From CBDUEF01 sp018063485 (GTDB lineage: Bacteria; Pseudomonadota; Alphaproteobacteria; Rhodobacterales; Rhodobacteraceae): a stretch of DNA of 64,000 nucleotides. The DNA lies in the NCBI GenBank assembly GCA_037045435.1, contig JBAOID010000025.1, positions 1 to 64,000 of the forward strand. Direction: 5' to 3'. Positions 1 through 8,611 of this stretch are shown piece after piece. The notes under the pieces were generated by a model. It was not told the origin of the DNA, made no database searches, and saw nothing but the letters and a program-made list of their open reading frames with translations. The position numbers and the translations under genes are program-made. Position 1 is the stretch's first letter. Each line of letters begins with the position of its first letter.

Positions 1-713
1 ATGCCGTCGCGCTTGCGAAGGGCTGCAAACCATGCGGGAAGATCGGCCAACGCCAAAGCGGGGTGATTGTTTTTCGTCGCGACCTTCGACGGCTTCGGCA
101 AAAGTTCTTTCAAGTTGCCAGCCCAACGCGCCGGGTTGTCGCCTGCCCGATAGCCTGCGACCGTCGCCCAAGACATTACGTTTTCAATCCGACCGCGAAG
201 CCGCGACGCCGTTTCGGTCTTCGTTGTCCAGATTGGTTCAAGAACCCGAAGCACGTCTTGCATGGTAATGTGGGCAATGTTCATTTTGCCAATCACGGGG
301 TCGGCGTATGTGTCCAACGTCGAACGCCATTGCTTGCGGTGCTTGTCGTTCCGAAATTCGCCTTCCTTCTTCGCCAAGCACTTTTCAACGGCTTGCGCGA
401 AGGTCAGTTGTTGCTTGTCTTCGACGGTGCTTTTCAGCCGCAGTTCGTCACGTTCGGCGATAGGGTCGCGACCTTCGGCAACAACCTTCCGCAGTTTGCC
501 CGACTTTTCGCGGGCTTCGGCCAAGCTGTAGGTATGAATTGGGCCAAGCCCCATACCCCGACGCTTGCCGTTCACGGTGAACTTGAAGACCCAAGATTTC
601 GTTCCGCCAAACTGACTGACTTGCAGATAAAGCCCGCCGCCGTCGCTGTAGAAGCCGGGCTTCGTTTCCGTCCGAACCTTCGCCGCCGAAAGCCTATGAA
701 TGCCGCTAGCCAT
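1..713 (-). CDS. Tyrosine-type site-specific integrase, P4/DUF4102 type (5' part; runs off the left edge)
   Basis: The minus strand reads open from an ATG at 713 to the window edge, about 237 residues with no stop. The protein begins MASGIHRLSAAKVRTETKPG and continues with YSDGGGLYLQVSQFGGTKSW and the KRRGMGLGPIHTYSLAEARE block. That is the DUF4102 arm-binding domain of P4-like integrases. The SAM-like core-binding domain follows (KQLTFAQ-like start, then WRSTLDTYADPVIGKMNI). The catalytic domain with R-H-R-Y would lie to the left and is not in the window. Integrases of this type insert islands or prophages, often at tRNA genes; no tRNA is visible near its start. It opens a 9-kb stretch of mobile DNA, so it may mark an island edge. 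Family assignment is firm; whether the protein is intact cannot be seen. Confidence 0.85.
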   Translation of the reverse strand, partial: MASGIHRLSAAKVRTETKPGFYSDGGGLYLQVSQFGGTKSWVFKFTVNGKRRGMGLGPIHTYSLAEAREKSGKLRKVVAEGRDPIAERDELRLKSTVEDKQQLTFAQAVEKCLAKKEGEFRNDKHRKQWRSTLDTYADPVIGKMNIAHITMQDVLRVLEPIWTTKTETASRLRGRIENVMSWATVAGYRAGDNPARWAGNLKELLPKPSKVATKNNHPALALADLPAWFAALRKRDG

Positions 714-978
714 GCCACCACCTATATCCGTTCTATTGCCAATAATTGACAGAACAAGGCAGGCGCGTAAAGCCTAATACAGACAGATAACACCAACAAA
801 CTGTTGATTTAGCTTAACTAATGCAGAACGTTGCCGACCCATGCAGAACATACAATGGCGGCCTGTCTCTCGCCAATCACCCCTACATCATTGAATTTGC
901 TAAGAGCCTTGTAGTTCAAGCGGCTTTGTCACAAAAATCCGCTACAAGAGTTGCTACAAAGCACGGTGGTATTCGGCA

Positions 979-1840
979 TGAAACACGTTCAACACGTCCG
1001 AGGGAAATGGATCGCGAGAGTAACCGTTCCTGAAGAACTCCGCGAGATCATCGGCAAGCGCGCAGCTGATCGAAGAACTGCCTTCGGAAAAAAGTGGGCG
1101 TGACCGAAGGGCGCTTGCGGTGCTCAACGGCTTCTTCGCAAAACTGGACGAGGCCCGCGAGATCCTGTTGTCGCGCCGCCCCACCCTGTCGTCGGCCGCA
1201 AAAGAGCATTATCGCACCGAGCTGGAAGCCGACGACATGAGCCGCGCTGCTCGTCGCAGCACCGAGGGCGAATTTGCCGGGACGGTTAGATCTGTCTATG
1301 CAAACAAGCTGAGGCTTCTGGCTGCTGGTCATGTTGGCAGGGAAGAGGCCGAAGCATTGATCGGCTACGCGGCGGACGACCTGGCCCAACGAGGTCACGC
1401 ACCTGACCTGCCCCGGCTGGATCTGTTTGCGTGCATTGGCTGAAGTAAGGCTTGAGACACTAGAACGAGCGGAAGAACGAGACGAAGGGAAGGTCAGGAT
1501 TAGCCAGCCGACACTTACGCTTCTTACACAGCCGGAGCCAGAACCCGTGGTTACTGGCGCCCGGTGCGCGTGGAACCGGGACGAGCCTGACAGATGTTCT
1601 GACCGCGTTTCACAAAGAGCGAAATGCAGGTGGTCGATCACTCGCTGACAAGACGATGGATGAGCACAGGACAGCCGTGCGCATGTTCGAGGAATTCACT
1701 TCAAAAAATATCCCGGTGAAGTCGATCACGAAGAAAGACATAATTGCCTATAAACAAGCACTTCTGGAGACACCGACCCGCTACACGCTGCGGTTTCCTG
1801 GCCTAACGCTAAATCAGGCCATAAAGGCCAACAGACAGAG
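979..1840 (+). pseudogene. Broken rhodobacterial tyrosine integrase (DUF6538-like N-terminus)
   Basis: The coding trail begins at ATG 979 (MKHVQHVRGKWIARVTVPEE) and changes frame several times. Near 1070 it passes into VLNGFFAKLDEAREIL (about 1117-1440), near 1430 into RALAEVRLETLERAEERDEG, and near 1620-1650 into MDEHRTAVRMFEEFTSKNIP and the TRYTLRFPGLTLNQAIKAN block. These pieces, in order, match the N-terminal half of a common Rhodobacterales phage integrase with an N-terminal DUF6538 domain. The catalytic C-terminal half is missing: similarity stops at about 1840, where an IS3-family end begins. It is a truncated remnant. Some of the frameshifts could be sequencing errors, because essential genes in this window are frameshifted too, but the truncation is real. 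Confidence 0.75.
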
Positions 1841-2800
1841 TGACCTGCCACTGGTCTTTCATCCAGCCGCGACCGGAGCCCGGTGGTCATTTACGCCTAT
1901 TGGCGCGGGTTGAGCAATCGCCCGGCGCGCGGAACTCTCATCGCGTGCAGCGGGACGGGCGATTGCGGTGGTCAGGTGCAGGGCGAAGCCTGCGGGGGTC
2001 TGGTAGCCGAGGGCCGAATGCGGGCCGTTCGGTGTTGTAGTCGGTCACCCAAGCCGCGATCAGATCACGGGCATGGGCGAGGTTGCGGAACAGGGTCTCG
2101 TTCAGAAACTCGTCCCGCATCCTGCCGTTGAAGCTTTCCACGAAGCCGTTCTGCATCGGCTTGCCCGGCGCGATGTAGTGCCATTCGACCTTGTGCCTCG
2201 GCGCACCACTTCAGGATGGCGTTCGAGGTCAGTTCCGTCCCGTTGTCGCTGACGATCATGCCGGGCTTGCCGCGCCGTTCGATCAGCGCCGTCAGTTCCC
2301 GCGCCACGCGGCGGCCCGAGATCGAGGTGTCCGGGATCGCCGCCAGGCATTCCCGGGTGACGTCGTCGACCACGTTCAGCACCCGGAAGCGCCGCCCGCA
2401 GGCGAACTGGTCATGCACGAAATCCAGCGACCAGCGGGCATTGGCCCGCGCCTCGATCAGGATCGGCGCCCGTGTCCCAATGCGCCTTGCGGCGCGCTTT
2501 GCGTTTACGGACGGTTAACCCTTCCTCGCTGTAGAGCCGGTAGATGCGGTTGATCCCGGAAGGCTTCGCCCTCGCGGCGCAAGCAGCACGAACAGCCGCC
2601 GATAGCCGAACCGGCGCCGTTCATTGGCCAGATCGCGCAGCCGGCCCCGCAGCGCCGTGTCAGGCGCGCGCTGCGACTGGTAGCGCACCATCTTCCGGTC
2701 CGCCCCGGCAATCTGGCACGCCCGCCGTTCCGACAGCCCGAGATGGGCCTTCAGGTGCGCGACAGCCTCGCGCTTCACGGCGGGCGTTACCACTAATGGG
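1841..2800 (-). mobile_element. IS3-family element, truncated (orfA end missing)
   Basis: One end is placed at about 1841, where integrase similarity stops and the IS-like end TGACCTGCCACTGG begins. Inward from it lies an IS3-type orfB on the minus strand. The orfA that should precede orfB is absent: about 10 bp upstream of the orfB start the sequence passes into the leader of an IS110-family transposase. The element therefore looks truncated by that insertion or by a deletion. The right boundary is approximate. Confidence 0.6.
1938..2793 (-). pseudogene. IS3-family transposase OrfB, frameshifted
   Basis: The start at 2793 (MVTPAVKREAVAHLKAHLGL) gives a typical IS407-group OrfB N-terminus with the HTH_21 region (LSERRACQIAGADRKMVRYQ). 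The integrase core is spread over three frames: INRIYRLYS-type sequence near 2540, then DFVHDQFACGRRFRVLNVVD and IVSDNGTELTSNAILKW (second Asp of the DDE triad) in the 2065-2418 frame, then MQNGFVESFNGRMRDEFLNE (the Glu) in the 1938-2156 frame. All DDE blocks are recognisable, but at least two indels break the frame. It mobilised the IS element; it is inactive as written. Confidence 0.75.
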
Positions 2801-2862
2801 ATGGTCCGCCCCGCACCCCAGCGTCAGCTATTGCGGCATCGCAAACCAAAAGGAGAGAAAGG

Positions 2863-3927
2863 ATGCGAACCAAACCATCCTGTCAGAAGCCTTTGCCTAT
2901 CGGGATCGACATCGGCAAGAAGCGTGTTTCACGTCGTGGCCGTCAATGCCGCGAAGGCGCCGTGATCCAGCGCGCCAAGTTCTGCGCGTGACAACCCTGC
3001 AATCATTCTTCGATTTGGCACCCAAAGCGCTTGATCGGCATGGAAGCTTGCCCGGGCTCGCAATGGCTGGCGCAGAAAGCTGATCGAAGATGGGCCATGA
3101 CGCCCGGATCATCCCGGCGCGGTTCGTGAAGCCCTATGTGAAGTCGAACAAGACCGACACGGTCGATGCGGCTGCGATTGCCGAAGCCGTGACCAGGCCG
3201 ACCATGCGATTTGTTCGAAGTGCGCACCCCAGAGCAGGTCGATCTGCAGGCGCTCCACCGAATCCGGGACCGGCTTGTCGGTGCAGCGCACCGGGCTGAT
3301 GAACCAGGCGCGGGCCTTTTGCATCGAATATGGGCTGGCCATGCGGGTCGGGGCCGGCGGCTTTCATGCCGACATCCGGCGGCACCTTGGCAACGTGGAG
3401 AACGATCTGACCCCGACCATGCGGGTGTTGCTCGAACGAGCTGCTGGATGACCTTGCCTACATCGAGAGCCGGGTCAAAGCCGTGAGCGCCAAGATCGAA
3501 GCGATTGCCAACGAGGACGAGACGATCCGCAGACTGCTGACCATCCCGGGAATCGGGGCCCTGGGCGCAACCGCGCTTGTTGCGGCAGCGGGAGATGGCC
3601 GCCAATTCCGCAAGGCGCGAGACATGGCGGCATGGCTGGGCCTTGTGCCGGCAGAGCATTCGACCGGAGGAAAGCAGACCCTTCTTGGGATCAGCAAGCG
3701 CGGCAAACGGATATGTGCGCCGTCTGATCATCCACGGCGCGCGATCCTGCTTCCTGCACCTGAACCGTGAAAGCCATGCCTTGGGGCGTTGGCTGAATGC
3801 CCTGGAAGCGCGAACCCATCGCAACAAGGCCGTCGTCGCCTTGGCCAACAAGCTGACGCGCATCGTCTGGGCCATCCTGACGCAACCCGGCACCGTCTAT
3901 CTGCGGTCAAAAGGGGCAGCTGCCTGA
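2863..3927 (+). pseudogene. IS110-family (DEDD) transposase, frameshifted
   Basis: An AAGGAGAGAAAGG Shine-Dalgarno leads to ATG 2863. The protein is recognisable across frames: PIGIDIGK (first Asp), LQSFFDLAPKALIGMEACPG (Glu), HDARIIPARFVKPYVKSNKT followed by DTVDAAAIAEA (third and fourth acidic residues), and LMNQARAFCIEYGL. The C-terminal transposase_20 domain includes RRLLTIPGIGALGATALVAA, DMAAWLGLVPAEHSTGGKQT (Ser region), and the tail to SKGAAA at 3927. Frame changes occur near 2925, 3060-3090, 3210, 3290, 3430 and 3710. IS110 enzymes are DEDD serine recombinases guided by a structured RNA from the element's own noncoding end. Family assignment is firm; as written the gene cannot produce a full protein. 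Confidence 0.8.
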
Positions 3928-4085
3928 GCTGATCCTTCACCGCAAAACCCATTGCAGGGGACGTGATGACCAAACGGTTGATCGACCACGGGTAAGCCAG
4001 GCGTAAAAAAACGGGACATGATCCCGTGCCACTAATCTGGAACCCGAGGGGCGGATCTCATCAAGGCCTTGTCGCCAAAAGCGGC
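3928..4085 (+). other. Noncoding tail of the IS110-family element, with a hairpin
   Basis: About 160 bp follow the IS110 transposase stop before the next IS3-type gene. They hold no plausible ORF. A perfect 6-bp stem (ACGGGA-CATGA-TCCCGT) lies at 4011-4027, directly after a run of seven A. In IS1111-type members of the IS110 family the long noncoding region lies 3' of the transposase and encodes the bridge (seeker) RNA; in IS110 proper it is 5'. Here the 5' side has only about 60 bp and the 3' side is longer, so the RNA, if present, would be here. This is inference from family architecture. Confidence 0.35.
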
Positions 4086-4126
4086 TGACTGATCAGAGGC
4101 CGGATACATTTACGCAAGCCGGTGCG

Positions 4127-5023
4127 TCACCCACGAAAACCTTGCAATAGCGGGGCGGACCATACATTTTTTGACAGCAGTTCCTTCATCGCGGCCATGT
4201 CGAGCATCTGCTCGGCCAGCAGCCGCTTCAGCTTGGGGGTCAAGATGCCATGGGTCGAGTGTGGCCGTTCGGCATTGTAGTATGCCAGCCATTTCCCAAT
4301 GCCCGCTTTGGCCTCTGAGCCAGTCTCAAATGCAAGCAGATAGATGCATTCATACTTTAGGGACCGCCACAGGCGTTCAATCATACGATTGATCGATCCA
4401 GCGACCTTTGCCGTCCATGCTGATCTTGATCTTCGCATCGCGTTAGGACCTCGACCCAGTCCGCTGCTGGTGAACTGGCCGCCCTGGTCGGTGTTGAATG
4501 ATTTCCGGCTTGCCGTGTTTGGCCAAGCGCCGCTTTCAAAGCATCTACACAGAACGCCGCGTCCATGCGTGTTTGACAGCCGCCAGGCCAGCACCTTGCG
4601 GCTGTACCAGTCCATGATTGCGATGAGGTACAGGAAGCCCCGTCGCATTGGGATGTAGGTGATATCGGCGCACCAAACCTGATTTGGTCGGTCGATCACC
4701 ATGCCCCTCAGCAGATATGGCCATATCTTATGCTGCGGATGTTTCTTGCTGGTGTTGGGTTCCTGGGAGATCGGGACCAGCCGCATGAGGCGCATCAGGC
4801 GGCGGACACGGTGCCGCCCGCACTTGTGGCCCTGCCGCTGCATGGACCGCGCCATCTGGCGCGATCCGTACCACGGCGTCGCCAGGAACTGCTTGTCAAT
4901 GATTGCCATGAACCGCAGGGTCTCGGAGCTCTCGCCCTTCGGCTGATAGTACAGGTTGGACCGCGTCAGTGTCAGCAACACGCACTGACGACGAACGCTC
5001 AGCTTATGATCCTTGCTCACCAT
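4127..5023 (-). CDS. IS3-family transposase OrfB
   Basis: The 298-residue minus-strand frame begins MVSKDHKLSVRRQCVLLTLT. It has HTH_21 (YGSRQMARSMQRQGHKCGRH), then the DDE core: QVWCADITYIPMRRGFLYLI (first Asp), FNTDQGGQFTSSG (second Asp), MIERLWRSLKYECIYL (Glu) and YYNAERPHSTHGILTPKLKR. Between about 4400 and 4570 the residues do not follow the family pattern (NTHGRGVLCRCFESGAWPN in place of the usual TMDAAFCVDALKAAL-like run). MDAAFCVDALKAAL does appear in another frame there, so compensating indels are likely. Its product with the upstream OrfA, made by programmed frameshifting in this family, moves the element. Confidence 0.75.
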   Translation of the reverse strand: MVSKDHKLSVRRQCVLLTLTRSNLYYQPKGESSETLRFMAIIDKQFLATPWYGSRQMARSMQRQGHKCGRHRVRRLMRLMRLVPISQEPNTSKKHPQHKIWPYLLRGMVIDRPNQVWCADITYIPMRRGFLYLIAIMDWYSRKVLAWRLSNTHGRGVLCRCFESGAWPNTASRKSFNTDQGGQFTSSGLGRGPNAMRRSRSAWTAKVAGSINRMIERLWRSLKYECIYLLAFETGSEAKAGIGKWLAYYNAERPHSTHGILTPKLKRLLAEQMLDMAAMKELLSKNVWSAPLLQGFRG

Positions 5024-5328
5024 TTTTTGCCTCGCGCCCCGAGCAGTTGGACCGAGGCATCGGCCAAAAAATCCCGCTCCACGACCAGGCTGCCCGATCT
5101 TCGAGTGCAGCGTCTGCTATATCGGCCGGTGCTGGGTAGTATCGGGATCAGTGCCCGCGCCGCGCAAACGTCAGCGGCCATGTTCTGGATCGCCGCCCGC
5201 TTCGACGTGCTGATCTGGGTCGCATGCACCCCATACTTCTTTGACAGCTCAGAAAGCGTCATCTCCTCGCGGATCGCCTCAAGCGCAACCTAAGCCTTGA
5301 ACTCGGGCGCGTGGTTCTTTCTCTTCAT
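5017..5328 (-). pseudogene. IS3-family transposase OrfA with an in-frame amber codon
   Basis: From ATG 5328 the frame reads MKRKNHAPEFKA, then TAG (5290-5292), then VALEAIREEMTLSELSKKYG, VHATQIS and, after a locally scrambled middle, SLVVERDFLADASVQLLGAR ending at 5017. This is the HTH (transposase_8) OrfA of an IS3-group element. It overlaps orfB by 7 bp, the normal arrangement. The amber codon replaces the usual Lys (AAG) at position 13. The residues around 5100-5180 also depart from the family pattern, which suggests further indels. Confidence 0.7.
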
Positions 5329-5597
5329 CATTCTGGATCATCTCTCGCATCAAGAAATCCATCTTAACAAATGGTCCGAAATTCCGCGACCACCTCTGGA
5401 CGCAGCAACCACGGTATCTTGTGGGACATGCAGCGTTTAGATCCTCTGCCCGCCCTGCTTGAAACTGGTGTTTTCGGCCAGCGCATCGGCACCCAATGAT
5501 GCACTTTGCAAGTGGATGCAACTGACCTGGCCGTTATCCGGATCTGAAGGTAAGCGACGGGGTGGACGAGATATGCGCAAAAGTTGGTGATGCTTGA

Positions 5598-6887
5598 TCA
5601 GGCGGCGGCTTGAAGTTGGCGGATCCCGTCGCGGAACTCAATCCCCTGGATGATCTCGGGCAGGCGGTTTTGACCGTCGAGCTTTCGCCATTTCTTCTGC
5701 GCTGACATCATCAGCTTGAAGGCCATGGCCAGCCCGGTCTTTCGGCTGAGACATCCCTTGGTGCGTTTTGTTCGATGTCGGACGGTGGCGAATGTGCTCT
5801 CGATCCATTGGCCGGCAGGCGATTGCACGCAATCGCCGAGAGGCGGGTTTGACGTGCGGATGTGTTTCCAGTGTTCTGCCGGATAGTCGTAGAAGGTCAG
5901 CAGCGCATCCCGGTCCTTGACCAGCTTGGCGACCGCCTTGTCCCATTTCACACCGTATGTTTCGACGAAGAAATCAAAGGCGACGTTGGCTTCGGCTTTG
6001 GTCTCGGCCTGCCAGATGTCATGGAGGTGGCCTTTTGCCTTTGCCTGCATGGATTTCGGCATCGCGTTCAGCACATTCATCGTCTTGTGGACCCAGCATC
6101 TTTGCTCACGCGTCGATGCAAAGACCTCGCGTAGCGCGGTCCAAAACCCCAAGGCACCGTCGCCGATGGCCAGTTTGGGGTCTTGTTTCAGGCCGCGCCG
6201 CTTGAGATCGAGCAGCAGCTCGCGCCAGCTTTGCGTGCTTTCGCGGAAGCCGTCGGTCATCGCCAGCAGCTCCTTGCGACCATATTCATCCGCCCCGACG
6301 ATCACCAGAACGCATTGCTTTTCCTCAGCCATGCGCGGTTTGAAATAGACGCCGTCCGCCCAGATGTAGAGGAACCGCCGGTTGCCAAGGCCGCGTTTGT
6401 GCCACGCCTCGTAGTCTGCCCACCAGTCGGCCTTCAGCCGCGTGACGGTCTTGGCCGACAACCCCTTGGCATTCGGACCCAGCAGCGCCTCCAACGCCTC
6501 GGTAAAATCACCCGTGGACACGCCCTTGAGATAAAGCCATGGCAGCAGCTCCTCGACCGATTTCGCCTTGCGCAGATAGCGCGGCAGGATGCTGGGCGTG
6601 AAGGTAATCTTGTCTTCGCCAGCGCCCCGATCCCGCACGCGCGGCACATTCACCGGCACTGGACCAATGCCAGTCATCACCTCGCGTTCGGGTAAGTGAC
6701 CATGGCGCACCAAGCGGGCCCGCCCGTCCTCCAGTCTTTCCCCGGAAAAGGTGTTCAACAGCGCCGCCAACTCGGCGTGGATCGCCTGTTCGATCAGCTT
6801 GCGCGCTCCATCGCGCAGGACGTCGGTGAAGGGATCGGATGTAAAACCCGATGGATCAGGCAATTGGGTGATGGTAGTCTCTGACAT
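5598..6887 (-). CDS. IS256-family (Mutator-type) transposase
   Basis: The start was set at ATG 6887 (MSETTITQLPDPSGFTSDPF), 429 residues, rather than the upstream start at 6938, because family members begin there. Blocks visible: IEQAIHAELAALLNTFSGER; LPRYLRKAKSVEELLPWLYL with KGVSTGDFTEALEALLGPNA; WADGVYFKPRM (first Asp); LLAMTDGFRESTQSWRELLL; LAIGDGALGFWTALREVF (second Asp); and TKRTKGCLSRKTGLAMAFKL near the C-terminus. The last catalytic block should read like SNP-IES-TFATVRHRT. Here 13 extra codons (PLGDCVQSPAGQW) separate SNP from IES, exactly where the 39-bp palindromic element lies. Whether the enzyme still works is unknown. Confidence 0.9.
   Translation of the reverse strand: MSETTITQLPDPSGFTSDPFTDVLRDGARKLIEQAIHAELAALLNTFSGERLEDGRARLVRHGHLPEREVMTGIGPVPVNVPRVRDRGAGEDKITFTPSILPRYLRKAKSVEELLPWLYLKGVSTGDFTEALEALLGPNAKGLSAKTVTRLKADWWADYEAWHKRGLGNRRFLYIWADGVYFKPRMAEEKQCVLVIVGADEYGRKELLAMTDGFRESTQSWRELLLDLKRRGLKQDPKLAIGDGALGFWTALREVFASTREQRCWVHKTMNVLNAMPKSMQAKAKGHLHDIWQAETKAEANVAFDFFVETYGVKWDKAVAKLVKDRDALLTFYDYPAEHWKHIRTSNPPLGDCVQSPAGQWIESTFATVRHRTKRTKGCLSRKTGLAMAFKLMMSAQKKWRKLDGQNRLPEIIQGIEFRDGIRQLQAAA
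5805..5843. repeat. 39-bp palindromic element, copy A, in frame inside the IS256 transposase
   Basis: The core is a perfect palindrome apart from a 2-nt centre: GGCGATTGC-AC-GCAATCGCC at 5818-5837. Read on the minus strand the unit is 39 bp, starting GCCTCTCGG, ending CGGCCAATG, and is followed by GATCG. It adds 13 codons to the transposase without changing frame. A second copy lies at 8960-8998, with 32 of 39 bases identical and the same boundaries next to GATCG. Confidence 0.7.
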
Positions 6888-7186
6888 GTGGCATATCCCT
6901 TTCTCAGCAGAGAATTGACGGCGACTCGACACCGCCATGATATGCCGCCCCTCAGGGCATCACCAACTTTCGCGCGTTTCTCTCCGCCATCTTCCTAACC
7001 GGGATCACCGCCACGGCGGTGTCACCACTCTCAAGTGCGCATCAGCCCATGTGCCACGTTTTTTAACGGGGTCGAAGCCTCCAATAAGCGAACGGCAACT
7101 ACCCTCCTGCCGCTGAACATAGCACAGGCTGTTTATACCGCGCACAGGCGGGCAATAGCCCGGGACGGTTTTTTAGGATGTCCCGC

Positions 7187-7475
7187 TCAACTCCGTCACC
7201 CGCGCCAGATCGCGCTTCAGGCGACGGATCTCATCGGCCTGGGCATCGACCTCCTGGATCACTTTTGCCGGCCGCGAAAACAGCCGCTGCCATGTGTAGA
7301 TCGACTTGGTGCTGACACCCAAACGCTCGGCCACCTCGCGCACCGGGTAGCCCCGATCCTCGACTTGGGCCACGGCATCGCGCTTGAACTCGTCTGTGAA
7401 TTTGCTTGCGGACATCTCGTCCTCCTTGCTTCCAAAATTACCAAGCAAGGCGTCTACAAATCTAGGGGCTATTCA
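7187..7475 (-). mobile_element. IS3-family remnant: element end plus truncated orfA
   Basis: The element end TGAATAGCCCCTAG reads leftward from 7475. A strong AAGGAGGACGAG ribosome site and ATG 7415 follow (MSASKFTDEFKRDAVAQVED). The 75-residue product has the transposase_8 HTH (GYPVREVAERLGVSTKSIYT) and the coiled coil QEVDAQADEIRRLKRDLARV. Family members continue from ARVTE with ERDILKKA; here the frame goes to LSGTS and stops at 7173, so the element is cut at about 7187. No orfB follows. The insertion interrupts a DUF3489 gene at 7476. Confidence 0.75.
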
Positions 7476-7739
7476 GGCGATGTGGAAGCGGAACAACAGG
7501 TCAACAAGGATGGCCTGCTTGGTCCCGTAGCGGCAGGCCTTCGCCTCCGCCTTCGGGGCCAGGTTGTGATACCCCGGCTGCGGCGCTGGGCGCTTCGGCT
7601 GTGGCCTGCGGCTGCGGGCTGGACCTCCGGCTGTGGCGCGGGCGCGGCGGGCTCCTGCTGCCACAGCGGCGGCAGCGGGCGCGGCCTTCGGCTTGCGGGC
7701 GGCTTTGGCCTTCGGGGCGGTGAGGGTGGTGGCGGTCAT
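7476..7739 (-). pseudogene. DUF3489-family protein, 3' end cut off by an IS3 element
   Basis: From ATG 7739 the protein reads MTATTLTAPKAKAARKPKAA, an Ala/Lys/Arg-rich low-complexity N-terminus, then RYGTKQAILVDLL. This is the start of the DUF3489 winged-helix-like domain, which normally continues with a RPEGATI-like block. Similarity ends at the IS3 terminus at 7475, so most of the domain is missing. DUF3489 genes are common in alphaproteobacterial prophages and islands; function is unknown. The start lies just inside the 3' end of the frame that follows the terminase fragment. Confidence 0.6.
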
Positions 7740-7743
7740 GGCT

Positions 7744-8312
7744 CAGACCTCCCCGCGCTTGATGGTGGCGATGCGCTGGGCGAACTCCGCCCGCTTGGCC
7801 GGGTCCTGTGTCGCCTGCGTGTATGGGCGTCCCGCCCTTGGCCGCGACACGGCGGTTGCCCGCCACCACCCGCAGAGGCCCCGCCCGAATAGAGCAATGC
7901 GTTCTGCCAAAGCATATCGAGCGCATCAGGTCCGTCATCGTGATCGGCGTTTGGCCATTGTTGCAGCTGGTCGATCAGGGTTTGCTGAGTTGGGTGCAAC
8001 CGGATCAGCCCGGCCGAGATCGGCGGCTGCAGCCGCTCAATGCGCAGGTCTTTGTCGCTGTTCGGGATGATCGGGATTGCCGAGATACCCACGCCCAGCT
8101 TCGCCGCCTCGATCATCAGGGTCGTGCGCAAAAACTCCTGAAACTGCACCGATTTCCACGAACCAAAGCAGGCAGTGATATTCGCGCTGCAACGCGATGG
8201 TGTCAGAAATGATGATGTCGGGCAGGCGTTTGCGGATCGACGCCTCGACCACATCCGCCTTTCCGGTCAGCCGGTCCATGCCACCGATCAGGATGGCAGA
8301 CGGATCGCGGCC
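7744..8312 (-). pseudogene. Mu-like phage terminase large subunit, C-terminal fragment
   Basis: Minus-strand pieces give RDPSAILIGGMDRLTG, then VVEASIRKRLPDIIISDTIA, LQREYHCLLWFVE, and after a frame change near 8140 QFQEFLRTTLMIEAAKLGVG, LRIERLQPPISAGLIRLHPT and PNADHDDGPDALDMLWQNAL. That is the nuclease-domain half of a Mu-type TerL, with the NADHDDGPDALDMLW block very characteristic. The ATPase half is missing; the left piece is joined directly to DUF3164 at about 8312. After 7870 another frame (YTQATQDPAKRAEFAQRIAT to IKRGEV) continues to a stop near 7744. It is a phage relic. Confidence 0.75.
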
Positions 8313-8610
8313 ATGATCCTGACGCGCTTAAGACCATCTAAGCTGGTCAGGGTGATATTGTCCTTCTCGCCACCGCGTTTGACGCCATACTGCTCTGCCA
8401 ATAGCGCGACCGTGGTGTAGACGCCGTCATAGGTATGACCCTTGAACCGCTCAACCTGACCGTTCAGATCGTCGGCAAACCCATGAATTTTATCCACGGT
8501 TTGAGAGACCAGCTTGTCCGCGTCTTTGAATTTGGCGACGGGAACCGCGCGCCCTTGCCATCGAGCATATGGGTCGGGTGATCGCCGGGAATGATAAAAT
8601 CAGCTGCCAT
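8313..8610 (-). pseudogene. Mu-like phage DUF3164 protein, N-terminal fragment
   Basis: From ATG 8610 the product reads MAADFIIPGDHPTHMLDGKG. After a frame change near 8540 it continues DKIHGFADDLNGQVERFKGH and TVALLAEQYGVKRGGEKDNI-TLTSLDGLKRVRIM. This is the N-terminal half of the DUF3164 family found in the early region of Mu-like phages. About 100 residues of C-terminus are missing, and the reading passes directly into terminase sequence at about 8312. The start follows an AGGAGGCCTGAA ribosome site (reverse strand, 8612-8625). Confidence 0.75.
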
Positions 8611-8611
8611 T

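Larger units (their letters stand above)
5562..6990 (-). mobile_element. IS256-family insertion sequence with visible terminal inverted repeats
   Basis: An intact transposase is flanked by imperfect inverted repeats. The left copy GCGCAAAAGTTGGTGATGC (5575-5593) matches GCATCACCAACTTTCGCGC (6957-6975) read in reverse, 18 of 19 bases. Weaker similarity continues outward, so the outer ends are approximate. This is the only insertion sequence in the left region whose transposase has no frame break. It does carry the 39-bp palindromic insert listed separately. Confidence 0.75.

Noticed and set aside
63..749. Long plus-strand ORF of 228 codons at the left edge.
   Set aside because: It is the shadow of the minus-strand integrase, which matches DUF4102 proteins throughout; the plus-strand product has no recognisable pattern.
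1914..1966. A possible third copy of the 39-bp palindromic element: GCAATCGCCCG and CGGGCGATTGC form an 11-bp inverted repeat.
   Set aside because: The arms are in the reverse order, 31 nt apart, and the flanking GCCT/CGGCCAA blocks are absent. It lies in the ordinary 3' end of the IS3 element.
2805..4165. A 13-bp match (TGGTCCGCCCCGC) in inverted orientation at about 2805-2818 and 4152-4164, flanking the IS110-family gene.
   Set aside because: One copy is coding sequence of the IS3 orfB C-terminus. The match could reflect a target or chance; the IS110 ends cannot be placed well enough to claim a repeat pair.
7035..7892. Plus-strand ORF of 285 codons with Gly/Leu/Arg-rich sequence.
   Set aside because: It runs opposite IS3 orfA, DUF3489 and terminase sequence and has no family resemblance; composition is that of a high-GC shadow frame.
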